Positions 33,282 through 41,193 of a stretch of DNA of 64,000 bases are shown in pieces (the first letter of the stretch is position 1; every line of letters begins with the position of its first letter). A program made the position numbers and the translations under genes. The DNA is from Streptomyces althioticus (GTDB lineage: Bacteria > Actinomycetota > Actinomycetes > Streptomycetales > Streptomycetaceae): the NCBI GenBank assembly GCA_014649355.1, contig BMSW01000014.1, positions 124,001 through 188,000 of the forward strand, given 5' to 3'. The notes under the pieces are model-generated. The model had not been told where the DNA came from, searched no databases, and saw nothing but the letters and a program-made list of their open reading frames with translations.

Positions 33282-34852
33282 GACGCCACCGGGGCGACGG
33301 GGGAGCGGTGGGCGGAGAGGAACGCGCGCAGCGGGGACCGGTGCACGTCCTCGCTGTCCCACTCGTTCTCCAGGTTCTCCGTCAGATGGTGCTCCGCGGT
33401 GAACTCCCCGGCCCGGTACCAGCGGACGACCGGATGCAGATACCGGCCGTCGAGCCCGGTCGCCTCCTGCTGCGAGGGGCGGCCGGCCGACACGTCGAAC
33501 GGGTCCACCTTGTCGTGGTCGGCCCCGTACTCCAGGGTGACCACCGCGTGCGCGGCCACCTCCCCGAAGTGCCCGGCGCGGACCGCCTCCGGCACGTACG
33601 CCACCGGCACCTCCTCCGCGTACCGCAGGGTGCCGTCCGGGGCGAGCAGCAGCAGGTCGCCCAGGACGGCGAACTGCTGCCACAGCGCCGACGACCGGTT
33701 GACCCGCTCGACGATCCGGTCCACGGCCGCCTCCGTGTCCCCGCCCAGCTCCGTCACCGGCCAGGGCTCGCCGTGATGGCGCCGGCGCAGCTCCCGGTGC
33801 AGGGCGCGCACCATGTAGCGGAAGCCGTGCACGAATCCGGTCGTGGACTTCTTGAAGTCACGGCCCTGGGTGAGCGTTCCGGCGAAGTACAGACCGGGTA
33901 CGTTGACGGACTCCCCGACCGGGGTGATCGCCGGGAAGCGGCCGTCGACCACTGTCTCCGGCGTGCAACTGCCGTCGAACACCGAGGAGTCGAAGCGGAA
34001 ACCGGTCGCCACGATCACCCGGTCGTAGCGCAGGTCCTTCACCACCTCGTCGACCCGCTCGAACGCCACCGGCACGCGGAAGCCGTCCCCGTCCCGCCGG
34101 ATCTCCACCACGCGCCCGTCCAGCAACGCGTTCTGCGACTTCAGCTGGTAGCTGTCGAGGAAGTTGTTGTTCACCGCCCGCAGATGGCCCACGTAGTGCG
34201 ACTGCCAGGCCAGACGCAGCGAGCCGGAGCCGGCCACGTGGATGACGGCCGCCGTCTCCATCAGGCTGTCGGCGGTCTCGAAGGCCGAGTTGCCCCGCCC
34301 GACGATCAGGACGCGCTGGTCGGTGAAGGACTCCGGGTCGGGGTCGAACGTGTCGTAGCGTTCGGCGAGTTCGACACCGGGGATCGACGGCACGTTCGGC
34401 AGCGGCACCCCGGTCGCCACCACCACGCGCCGCGCCCGCCGGACCGTGCCGGCAGAGTCCGTCACCGTGAAGCCGTCCGTGTCACGGGAGATCCGCTCCA
34501 CGGCGGTGTCGTACCGCACCCGTACGCCGGTGCGTTCCGCGAAATCCGCCAGATAGCGGACCATGTCGTCGGCCGGCGGGAAGTAGCGCCGGCTGTACCG
34601 GGTGAACAGCAGGCCGGGGTCGTCGCTCAGCAGGGAGTTCCAGTCCATCCGCAGCCGCAGCTCCGGATCCTCGTATCCGGTGTGCACCTTGTTGATCGAG
34701 ATGAGTGTGCGGTGCCGGGGGAACCGCGTGAAGAACGTGCCCGGACCGCTGCCGCGCTCCAGAACCACGTAATCCGCGCCGTCGCGCTCCAGGAAGGCGG
34801 CGAGCTGCAGCCCCGCCGGCCCCGCTCCGATGATCAAGTAGTCGTGCGCCAT
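33278..34852 (-). CDS. FOXRED2-like FAD/NAD(P)-dependent oxidoreductase 2
   Basis: The protein of 524 residues is a clear paralogue of the one at 26527. It shares IGAGPAGLQLAAFLE, GSGPGTFFTRFPRH, GRGNSAFETADSLME, VNNNFLDSYQLKSQNA and FAGTLTQGRDFKKST. It is the first gene of the minus-strand operon with the oxidase, P450 and antiporter. The ATG lies 7 bases after the TAGCTT of P3 with no ribosome-binding site, so initiation is probably leaderless. The duplicated flavoproteins sit at opposite edges of the cluster under matching promoters. Confidence 0.85.
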   Translation of the reverse strand: MAHDYLIIGAGPAGLQLAAFLERDGADYVVLERGSGPGTFFTRFPRHRTLISINKVHTGYEDPELRLRMDWNSLLSDDPGLLFTRYSRRYFPPADDMVRYLADFAERTGVRVRYDTAVERISRDTDGFTVTDSAGTVRRARRVVVATGVPLPNVPSIPGVELAERYDTFDPDPESFTDQRVLIVGRGNSAFETADSLMETAAVIHVAGSGSLRLAWQSHYVGHLRAVNNNFLDSYQLKSQNALLDGRVVEIRRDGDGFRVPVAFERVDEVVKDLRYDRVIVATGFRFDSSVFDGSCTPETVVDGRFPAITPVGESVNVPGLYFAGTLTQGRDFKKSTTGFVHGFRYMVRALHRELRRRHHGEPWPVTELGGDTEAAVDRIVERVNRSSALWQQFAVLGDLLLLAPDGTLRYAEEVPVAYVPEAVRAGHFGEVAAHAVVTLEYGADHDKVDPFDVSAGRPSQQEATGLDGRYLHPVVRWYRAGEFTAEHHLTENLENEWDSEDVHRSPLRAFLSAHRSPVAPVAS

Positions 34853-34893
34853 GGCGGGGAAGCTATCCAGCGGATCTCAAAGTGCTCTGAGAC
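34853..34893 (-). promoter_or_regulatory. Shared promoter P3 (minus strand) of the cluster
   Basis: Read on the minus strand: GTCTCA, 5 bases, CTTTGA, 11 bases, TAGCTT, 7 bases, ATG. It has the same architecture and spacing as P1 and P2. Its upstream boxes overlap those of P2 on the other strand through the dyad TCTCA-N8-TGAGA, so one protein could control both directions. Confidence 0.75.
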
Positions 34894-34914
34894 GGCCCGC
34901 CTAGCGTTCCCGGC
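34874..34914 (+). promoter_or_regulatory. Shared promoter P2 of the cluster
   Basis: ATCTCA, 5 bases, CTCTGA, 11 bases, TAGCGT and 7 bases lead to the GTG at 34915. It is identical to P1 in all three boxes and in all distances. It predicts leaderless transcription of the ammonia-lyase gene. Confidence 0.75.
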
Positions 34915-36441
34915 GTGCTGACCACCACGGACACCGTCACCCTCACCGGCCCCCTCGACCCCGCCGCCCTGCGCCGCGCCGCCGGGCCGCTGACCGTCAC
35001 CGTGGACGCCGCCGCCCGCGCCCGCCTGGACCACGGCCGCCGCCTCTTCCGCAGCCTGCGCGACGGCCACGACGGCGACGGGGAACGGCAGATCTACGGC
35101 GCCACCACCGGATTCGGCGCCCTCGTCGGCTACGCGGGACGGGCCGACGAGGCCGACCAGTGCGACAACACCCTCGCGCACCTCGGCGCGGGCCAGGGCC
35201 CCGACCTGCCCCACGACATCGTGCGCGCCGCGCTGCTGGTGCGGGCCCGTTCCCTCGCCCAGGGCCTGTCCGGAGTCTCGGCCGACGTCGTCGAACGGCT
35301 CGCGGACATGTTCGCCACGACCTTCACCCCCGCGGTGCCCCGGTACGGCTCCGTCGGCGCCAGCGGCGACCTGATCCCCCTCGCCTACGCCACCCAGGCG
35401 CTGCGCGGCCGGGGCCACGCCTACGTGGACGGCCGCCGCATGCCCGCCGCCGACGCCCTCACCGCGAGCGGACTGCGCCCCCTCGCTCTCGACGGCCGGG
35501 ACGCCCTCGCCCTCGTCAACGGCACCTCCGTCACCACCGCCGCCCTGGCCCTCGCCCACGCCACCGTCCGCACCGCCCTGCGGTCGCTCACCGAACTGAC
35601 CTGCCTGCTCGCCGACCTGCTCGGCTGCGACCCCGGTTTCCTCGACGCCGGCCTGCTCACCGCCTACGGCCATCCCGGCGCCGCCGACACCGGCGCCCGT
35701 ATGCGGGCCCTGCTCGCGGGGACGGCGCCGTCCGGCACGCGTCCCCTTCAGGAGCCGTACAGCATCCGCTGCTCCCCGCAGCTGCTCGGCGCGGCGGAGG
35801 ACGCACTGCGGTACGTCGACGGCGTGGTCGCCGCCGACCTCGCCGGGGTCAGCGACAACCCGCTGTTCCTCCCGGAGGGCGGGCCGGACGGCGCGGGGGA
35901 GGGACGGGCCGTGCACGGAGGGAACTTCTTCGGGCAGCCCGCCGCGTTCGCCGCCGACCTGCTCGCCTCCGTCACCGCACAGCTCGGCAACCTGGCCGAA
36001 CGCCAGCTCGACCTGCTGGTGGACCCGGCCCGCAACGGCGGCCTGCCGCCCATGCTCGCCACCGAACCGGGAATCCAACACGGCCTGCAAGGTGTCCAGT
36101 TGGCGACCACAGCCTTCGTCGCCGAGATCCGCCGCAAGGCCACCCCCGCGGCCATGCAGAGCCTGCCGACCAACCTGCACAACCAGGACGTCGTCCCGTT
36201 CGGCACGCAAGGCGCCCTGCGCGCCCACGACATGGCCGAACTCCTCCACCTGCTGTGCGGCTCCCTCGCCCTCGGGCTGCGGCAGGCCGTCCATGTCGGC
36301 GCGCGCCGGCCCACCGCGCCCCGGTGCGGTGACATCCTCGACACGCTCATCGCCGCGATCGATCCGGTCGACCCGGACCGGCCACTGGACGAGGACGTCC
36401 GGACAGCGGCACGGCTGCTCGCCACCCGTGCCACGCCCTGA
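34915..36441 (+). CDS. MIO-type aromatic amino acid ammonia-lyase/aminomutase, probably tyrosine-selective
   Basis: The 508-residue HAL/PAL-family protein has the MIO-forming A149-S150-G151 in GSVGASGDL, catalytic Y61 in YGATTGFG, the LVNGTSVTTAALALAH segment and SDNPLFLPEGG. The substrate-selectivity pair is H89-L90, the same residues and numbering as in Rhodobacter tyrosine ammonia-lyase. This favours tyrosine over histidine or phenylalanine, giving p-coumarate or beta-tyrosine. The GTG is 7 bases from the -10 of P2, so it is likely leaderless. Its 3' end overlaps the convergent histidine kinase gene by 95 bases. Confidence 0.85.
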   Translation: MLTTTDTVTLTGPLDPAALRRAAGPLTVTVDAAARARLDHGRRLFRSLRDGHDGDGERQIYGATTGFGALVGYAGRADEADQCDNTLAHLGAGQGPDLPHDIVRAALLVRARSLAQGLSGVSADVVERLADMFATTFTPAVPRYGSVGASGDLIPLAYATQALRGRGHAYVDGRRMPAADALTASGLRPLALDGRDALALVNGTSVTTAALALAHATVRTALRSLTELTCLLADLLGCDPGFLDAGLLTAYGHPGAADTGARMRALLAGTAPSGTRPLQEPYSIRCSPQLLGAAEDALRYVDGVVAADLAGVSDNPLFLPEGGPDGAGEGRAVHGGNFFGQPAAFAADLLASVTAQLGNLAERQLDLLVDPARNGGLPPMLATEPGIQHGLQGVQLATTAFVAEIRRKATPAAMQSLPTNLHNQDVVPFGTQGALRAHDMAELLHLLCGSLALGLRQAVHVGARRPTAPRCGDILDTLIAAIDPVDPDRPLDEDVRTAARLLATRATP

Positions 36442-37675
36442 CCCGCTCCGCGGACACCTGGGGCGACGGCGCGCTCTGCGGCAGGCGCACCGTGAACCGC
36501 GCACCGTGCCCCGGCCGCCCCGACGCCGCCACCGTGCCGCCGTGGCTCGTGACGACCTCCCGCAGCAGCGCGAGCCCCAGCCCGTAGCGGCCGCCGCCGC
36601 CCCGGTGGAAGCGGCGGAACAGCCCCTCCGCCTCACCCGCCTCGAAGCCCCTCCCGGTGTCCGCGACCGTCAGCTCCACCGCCCCGTCCCCGCGGGTCAG
36701 CGTCAGTACGACGCTCCCGCCCGGCGGGGTGTGCGTGACGGCGTTGTTCAGCAGCTCACCGACCGCCCGGCGCAGGGCGGACGCCACCCCGTCGACCCAC
36801 AGCGGATGCGGCGGACCGTCCACCCGGACGGCCAGTCCCCGCTCCCTCGCCCGGTCCGCCTCCTCGTCGGCCGCCGCCCGCGCCAGCGCCACCAGATCCA
36901 CCCGCCGCCGCGTCGCCGCCCACGCCTGTCCGGGGGAGAGCGTCGCCGACGACAGCAGGTCGTCCAGCACCTCCCCGAGCCGCCCGAGCGAGGCGACCAC
37001 GGCGGCCAGACCGTCCCGGTGCCGCGCCGGCAGCCCGTCCCGCACCGCGCCGCGCGCCAGCATCTGCGCCCGGGTGTGCACGCGGGTGACCGGCGTGCGC
37101 AGCTCGTGGCTGGCGTCCGCGACGAACCGCCGCTGCCGCGCCAGCGCCTCGGCCAGCGGCGCCACCGCCCGGCACCCCAGCACCAGCCCGGCGGCGACCG
37201 CGGACACCAGGCCCACCCCCTCGGCGGCACCCAGTGCGAGCCACAGATGGTCGCGGTCGGCGAGCTGGAGCCGCAGGTCCAGCACGGCCTGCACCACGTC
37301 CCCGTCGCGCCGCAGCTGCGTCCGCACCCGGTACGCGGCGCCCCCGCGCCGCACCGTGCGCTCGACGGGCTCACCGGTCAGCCGCACCCGGTCCAGGTCG
37401 GCCCGCAGAGGGAAGCCCTCGGGCCCGTCGGAAGCCCCCGTACCGCCCGGCCCGTACAGCCACATGCACCCCGGGGGCCGCTCCGGGTCGCCGTACGCGG
37501 CGCCGTAGCGCACCTCGCGGCGCACCTGCGCGTCCTGCGCGTGCGTCATCACCGTGTACGCGACCGCCCCGACCAGGGTGACGAGCAGGGTCACGACGAC
37601 GCCGGTGGTCCACACGATCCGCAGCCGCGCCCGGCGCACCACCGTGTCCTCGGCGGCCCGCCCCGGCCGGCTCAC
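36347..37675 (-). CDS. Two-component sensor histidine kinase
   Basis: The protein has 442 residues. A first membrane helix lies near residues 20-43 and a second near 155-178 around a short extracellular domain. A HAMP-like stretch is followed by H190 in ADASHELRTPVTR and the ATPase boxes ELLNNAVTHTPPGG, VADTGRGFEAGEAEG and YGLGLALLREVV. The GTG overlaps the regulator stop (GTGA). About 50 C-terminal residues beyond the ATPase domain are encoded opposite the 3' end of the ammonia-lyase gene. The signal is unknown; its position suggests possible control of the neighbouring cluster. Confidence 0.87.
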   Translation of the reverse strand: MSRPGRAAEDTVVRRARLRIVWTTGVVVTLLVTLVGAVAYTVMTHAQDAQVRREVRYGAAYGDPERPPGCMWLYGPGGTGASDGPEGFPLRADLDRVRLTGEPVERTVRRGGAAYRVRTQLRRDGDVVQAVLDLRLQLADRDHLWLALGAAEGVGLVSAVAAGLVLGCRAVAPLAEALARQRRFVADASHELRTPVTRVHTRAQMLARGAVRDGLPARHRDGLAAVVASLGRLGEVLDDLLSSATLSPGQAWAATRRRVDLVALARAAADEEADRARERGLAVRVDGPPHPLWVDGVASALRRAVGELLNNAVTHTPPGGSVVLTLTRGDGAVELTVADTGRGFEAGEAEGLFRRFHRGGGGRYGLGLALLREVVTSHGGTVAASGRPGHGARFTVRLPQSAPSPQVSAERVRAWHGWRAAVPLSGRPRPVAGPGRPDRSRR

Positions 37676-38352
37676 AACGCCCCCAGCCGGTAGCCGAGCC
37701 CGCGCACCGTCCGCACGGCGCCCCGGCCGAGCTTGCGCCGCAGGTAGTAGACGTACGTGTCGACGAGCGACGGCGCGTGCGTCTCCTCGAAGACGAGCCG
37801 GCGCAACTCCGACCGGGTGTACACCGCGTCGGGCCGCACGGCCAGCGTGTGCAGCAGCTCGAACTCCCGCCCCGCCAGGGCGACGCGCTCCCCGTCCGGC
37901 AGCTCCACCTCCCGCCGGCCGACGTGCAACTGCCCCGATCCGATCCGCAGCACGTCGGTGACGTCCCGCGAACGGCGGCACAACGCCCGTAATCGCGCGC
38001 CGAGTTCGTCCAGGTCGAAGGGTTTGGCCAGATAGTCGTCGGCACCGGCGTCCAGTCCGTCCACCCGGTCGGGCACACTGCACATCCCGGTGAGCATCAG
38101 CACCGGGGAGCGCACCGGACGGGACCGCAGCCGCCGCAGCAGGCCCAGCCCGTCCAGCACGGGCAGCCGCCGGTCGATGACGAGGACGTCGTACGCGCGG
38201 GTGAGGCCGAGGTGCAGGCCCCGCTGCCCGTCGGTCGCGACGTCCACCGCGTACCCCTCGTCCCGAAGCACCTCGGTCAGCAGCTCGACCATCTCCCGGT
38301 CGTCCTCGACCAGCAACAGGCGCCAGGGATCGCGTGCGTGCTCAAGCGTCAC
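37672..38352 (-). CDS. OmpR/PhoB-family response regulator
   Basis: The 226-residue protein has a receiver domain with the acidic pair D17-D18, phospho-acceptor D60 in DVLVIDRRLP and K110, and a winged-helix effector domain ending in RTVRGLGYRLG. The GTG at 38352 lies 5 bases after GGGAGG; a longer frame upstream lacks this. It is encoded upstream of its cognate kinase and is divergent from the DUF6215 gene. Confidence 0.9.
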   Translation of the reverse strand: MTLEHARDPWRLLLVEDDREMVELLTEVLRDEGYAVDVATDGQRGLHLGLTRAYDVLVIDRRLPVLDGLGLLRRLRSRPVRSPVLMLTGMCSVPDRVDGLDAGADDYLAKPFDLDELGARLRALCRRSRDVTDVLRIGSGQLHVGRREVELPDGERVALAGREFELLHTLAVRPDAVYTRSELRRLVFEETHAPSLVDTYVYYLRRKLGRGAVRTVRGLGYRLGAL

Positions 38353-38580
38353 TGTGACCTCCCTCGCCGCAGTCTCGGGCGCTTCAACGCCCGTGCGCCG
38401 ATGGGGAGTTCCGCTTTCACACGACTGACAGCAAGGGGACAGGATCACAGGCCGACGAGCGAAAGGATCGCGCCGTCGGCGACTCCGGGCGCCTTCACCG
38501 ATTCATCACAATCGGATAGCGGCCCGGAGTTATGGCTTCCGTCACAGCCGCCGTGATCTTGTGCCTGATGGGATCACCGG

Positions 38581-39596
38581 ATGCTCGGTTTCCTCGTCCG
38601 TCTCCTCCCCTTCTGGGTCCGCGAACCGCTGATCATCCCGTCGGGACGGTGTTCGGCGTACGCATCCTCTACATGGCCCTCGTCGACGGGGAGGGATGGG
38701 TGCCGGCCGTCATCGGCGCGGTGTTCCTGCTGGGGGCGGCGCTGCGCGTGCGCGTGGTCGTCCACGCCCTGCGCGCCCGCCGCCGTCCGGCGCCCGAGGC
38801 GGACGAGGTGACGGAGCCCGCTCCCTCGGCGCCCGTCGCCCCGGCGCCGGTGGCGCCCGCGGTGCGGCGCCCCGCCGAGAAGAAGCCCAACGCCTTCGCC
38901 CAGGCCTTCTTCGCCATCGGCCTCTTCGCGGTGATCGGGGGCGCCCTGTGGATCGAGGGCAAGCTCCCGGAGGACGGCACGGCCGCCACCGGGGCCTCCC
39001 GTCCCGCCGCGTGCCGGCTCGACGAGGACGAGAAGCTGCCCGGCGCCTACCGGAGCACGCCCGAGGCCGTCACCGGCGCGGACCTGTGCCGCGCGCTCAA
39101 CCGGCCGGAACTGCCCGAACTTCTGGGCACCCCGACCGAGAGGTCGGTGTACGCCTCCGGCACCGACAACACCGCCCCGCTGACCGACCGGAAGGTCGCC
39201 CAGCCCGAGGCGAGGGTCGAGTTCGAGACGTACACCGTGGAGCTCTCGGCCACGTACAAACAGCTGACGGTCGCCCAGTACGCGAAGCTGACGAGGTACG
39301 GGGACGGCAGGGACGCCCGGAACCTCACCGTGCTGGGGCGGCCCGCGCTGCTCACCTCGGACCACATGATGAAGATCCAGTTCGACCTGGGGAGCGGCGA
39401 GGGGGCGAGCGGCCCGGTGGAGCAGGGGCCGCTCGCCCGGACGCTGACCGTGGCGTTCGACGGGAAGGACCGGGGCGGCTCCTACGACCTCACCGTGTGG
39501 AGCGAGTCGGGGCTCCTCCCGGAGGACAGCGCCCTCGTCGACATCGCGGAGGCCGTCCTGCCCGGGATCACGCGGGGGACGCGGGACCAGGACTGA
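38581..39596 (+). CDS. DUF6215-type membrane-anchored protein, apparent frameshift near the 5' end
   Basis: The main frame from about 38640 encodes a membrane segment (VPAVIGAVFLLGAAL), a Pro/Ala linker, a second hydrophobic stretch (FFAIGLFAVIGGALWI) and a soluble domain beginning AACRLDEDEKLPG, typical of DUF6215. A credible N-terminus MLGFLVRLLPFWVREPLII lies at 38581 in another frame. Adding one base in the CCC run at 38637-38639 joins it to VGTVFGVRILYMAL in the main frame. Either one base was lost or translation starts internally, for example at ATG 38673. An unbroken frame also begins at 38532 but has an unlikely N-terminus. The function is unknown. Confidence 0.6.
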
Positions 39597-39599
39597 GGT

Positions 39600-40247
39600 T
39601 CAGGCCTTCTTGGCCACCCCCGCGACGGAGACGTCGGGCGCCTCCGTGGCGTCGTCGCCCGGATCCGTACGCCAGGAGGCCGTGGGGACGACCCCCGGCT
39701 CCACCGGCTCGAGCCCGGCGAACCACGAGGCGATCTCCTGCGGCGACCGCAGGTGGTAGGTGTGGGCCGACTGCTGGTTGTACGCCTCGACCGCGCGGTT
39801 CAGCGCCTCGTTGGTGTCCGTGCCGTCGCTCAGCGCCAGGTAGCTGCCCGGCGGCAGCGCGGACAGCAGGGCGCTCACCAGCTCGGCCGGGCGGTCGGCG
39901 TCGGAGATCTGCCCCATGATCCCGAGCATGGTGAGCGCGACCGGCCGGCCGAGGTCCAGCGTCCTCGCCGCCTCGGCCAGGATCCGCTCCGGGTCGCGGA
40001 CGTCGGCGTCGACGTACGCGCAGGCGCCCTCGGGGCTGCCGGCGAGCAGCGCCTCGGCGTGCACGAGCACGAGCGGGTCGTTGTCCACGTAGACGACGCG
40101 GCTCTCGGGTGCGATGCGCTGGGCCAGTTCGTGCGTGTTGTCGGCGGTGGGGAGTCCCGCGCCCACGTCCAGGAACTGCCTAATGCCGGCCTCCCGCACC
40201 AGGAAGCGCACGGCCCGCGCGAGGAACCGCCGCTGCAGCCGGACGAC
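39600..40247 (-). pseudogene. PF04672 SAM-dependent methyltransferase, 3' part (split by island)
   Basis: The visible part encodes VVRLQRRFLARAVRFLV, then the SAM-binding region FLDVGAGLPTADNTHE and VVYVDNDPLVLVHAEALL, and runs to the normal C-terminus. The family usually starts with a segment containing ARVWNYLLGGKDNYPVD, which is missing here. It is found instead at 50996-51175 in the same orientation, 10.7 kb away. An internal ATG at 40211 could still give a shortened protein. Family members are common in Streptomyces and of uncertain substrate. Confidence 0.8.
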
Positions 40248-40358
40248 GGCGGCGAACAGCTGGTACCAGGCACGTATTCCAGGGCTGCGGTATTCCTACG
40301 CCAGCAGGGCCCCTGAGTGACAGGGCTGTGCGCGCGATGACGACGTCGGCTACTCCGC

Positions 40359-40793
40359 TTACGCAGTCGCTTCTGGCTCGGCCGGGGCGATCTCGGCGAT
40401 CAGATCCTCGACCAGGGCCTTAATCTCGTCGCGGATCGGGCGGACAGCCTCGACGCCCTGTCCGGCCGGGTCGTCCACCTTCCAGTCCAGGTAGCGCTTG
40501 CCAGGGAAGACAGGGCAGGTGTCGCCGCAGCCCATGGTGATGCACACGTCGGACTCCTTCACCGCGTCCACGGTGAGGATCTTCGGGACCTCGGCGGAGA
40601 TGTCGATGCCGACCTCGGCCATCGCGGCGACGGCGGCCGGGTTGACCTGCTCGCCCGGGTTGGAGCCGGCGGAGCGGACCTCGACGCGGTCCCCGGCAAG
40701 GCGGGTCAGCCAGGCGGCGGCCATCTGGGAACGGCCGGCGTTATGGACGCAGACGAACAGGACGGACGGCTTCGTGCCGGGGCTCTCGGGCAT
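40359..40793 (-). CDS. arsC: Arsenate reductase (low-molecular-weight phosphatase fold)
   Basis: The product has 144 residues with the CX5R loop C15-VHNAG-R21 in FVCVHNAGRSQMA and further cysteines C89 and C93 in TMGCGDTCP. KRYLDWKVDDPAG is typical of thioredoxin- or mycothiol-coupled ArsC. It reduces arsenate to arsenite for export by the Acr3 pump encoded divergently. The ATG at 40793 follows GGGAGAG. Confidence 0.92.
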   Translation of the reverse strand: MPESPGTKPSVLFVCVHNAGRSQMAAAWLTRLAGDRVEVRSAGSNPGEQVNPAAVAAMAEVGIDISAEVPKILTVDAVKESDVCITMGCGDTCPVFPGKRYLDWKVDDPAGQGVEAVRPIRDEIKALVEDLIAEIAPAEPEATA

Positions 40794-40832
40794 GAGGGGC
40801 TCTCCCGTCTCGCGGCGGCTGCACGCCACCCA

Positions 40833-40872
40833 TGACATCAACATCCGCTGGTATCAGCGAACGGTGATGTGA
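40833..40872. promoter_or_regulatory. Divergent arsC/arsR operator region
   Basis: TGACATCA and TGATGTGA form an imperfect inverted repeat 24 bases apart, and TATCAGCG occurs twice nearby. On the minus strand ATGTTGATG resembles the ATGTTGAC core of the boxes at 45807 and 46936. It is a candidate ArsR binding region controlling both directions. Confidence 0.45.
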
Positions 40873-40884
40873 CAGTATCAGCGC

Positions 40885-41193
40885 ATGCTGACTTCAGTCG
40901 ATCCTGATGTGATCCGGGCGCTGGGCGATCCGCTCCGGCTGCAGATCGTGACCCTGCTGGCGCGCGAGACGCTGTGCACCACGCATCTGGTGGAGGAGAC
41001 CGGGGCCAAGCAGACCAACCTGTCCAACCACATGAAGGTGCTGCGCGAGGCCGGGCTGGTGGAGACCGAGCCGTGCGGCCGCTTCACCTACTACAAGCTC
41101 AAGCCCGACGTCCTGGCCGACCTGTCCGGACAGTTCGCCGCGCTCGCCGAATCCGCCCGCACAGCCGCCGAGAACAAGAGGGCCTGCCCGTGA
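40885..41193 (+). CDS. arsR: ArsR-family arsenite-responsive repressor
   Basis: The 102-residue winged-helix protein has VIRALGDPLRLQIVTLL, the recognition region GAKQTNLSNHMKVLREAGLV and a beta-wing at CGRFTYYKL. Only one Cys (C31 in ETLCTTHL) is in the usual metal-site helix, with two others at positions such as EPCGR and the C-terminal RACP. Metal coordination may therefore differ from the classical ELCVCDL type. The gene overlaps acr3 by 4 bases. Confidence 0.88.
   Translation: MLTSVDPDVIRALGDPLRLQIVTLLARETLCTTHLVEETGAKQTNLSNHMKVLREAGLVETEPCGRFTYYKLKPDVLADLSGQFAALAESARTAAENKRACP

Noticed and set aside
26486..34914. Cluster as part of the aromatic degradation region at 52-60 kb
   Set aside because: The promoter boxes differ (TCTCA/TCTGA versus TTCTAGAA) and 16 kb including the arsenic island separates them, so they are treated as independent.
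38353..38448. N-terminal extension of the response regulator to 258 residues
   Set aside because: The added 32 residues are Cys/Ser/Thr-rich with no family match, and GTG 38352 has a strong ribosome-binding site.
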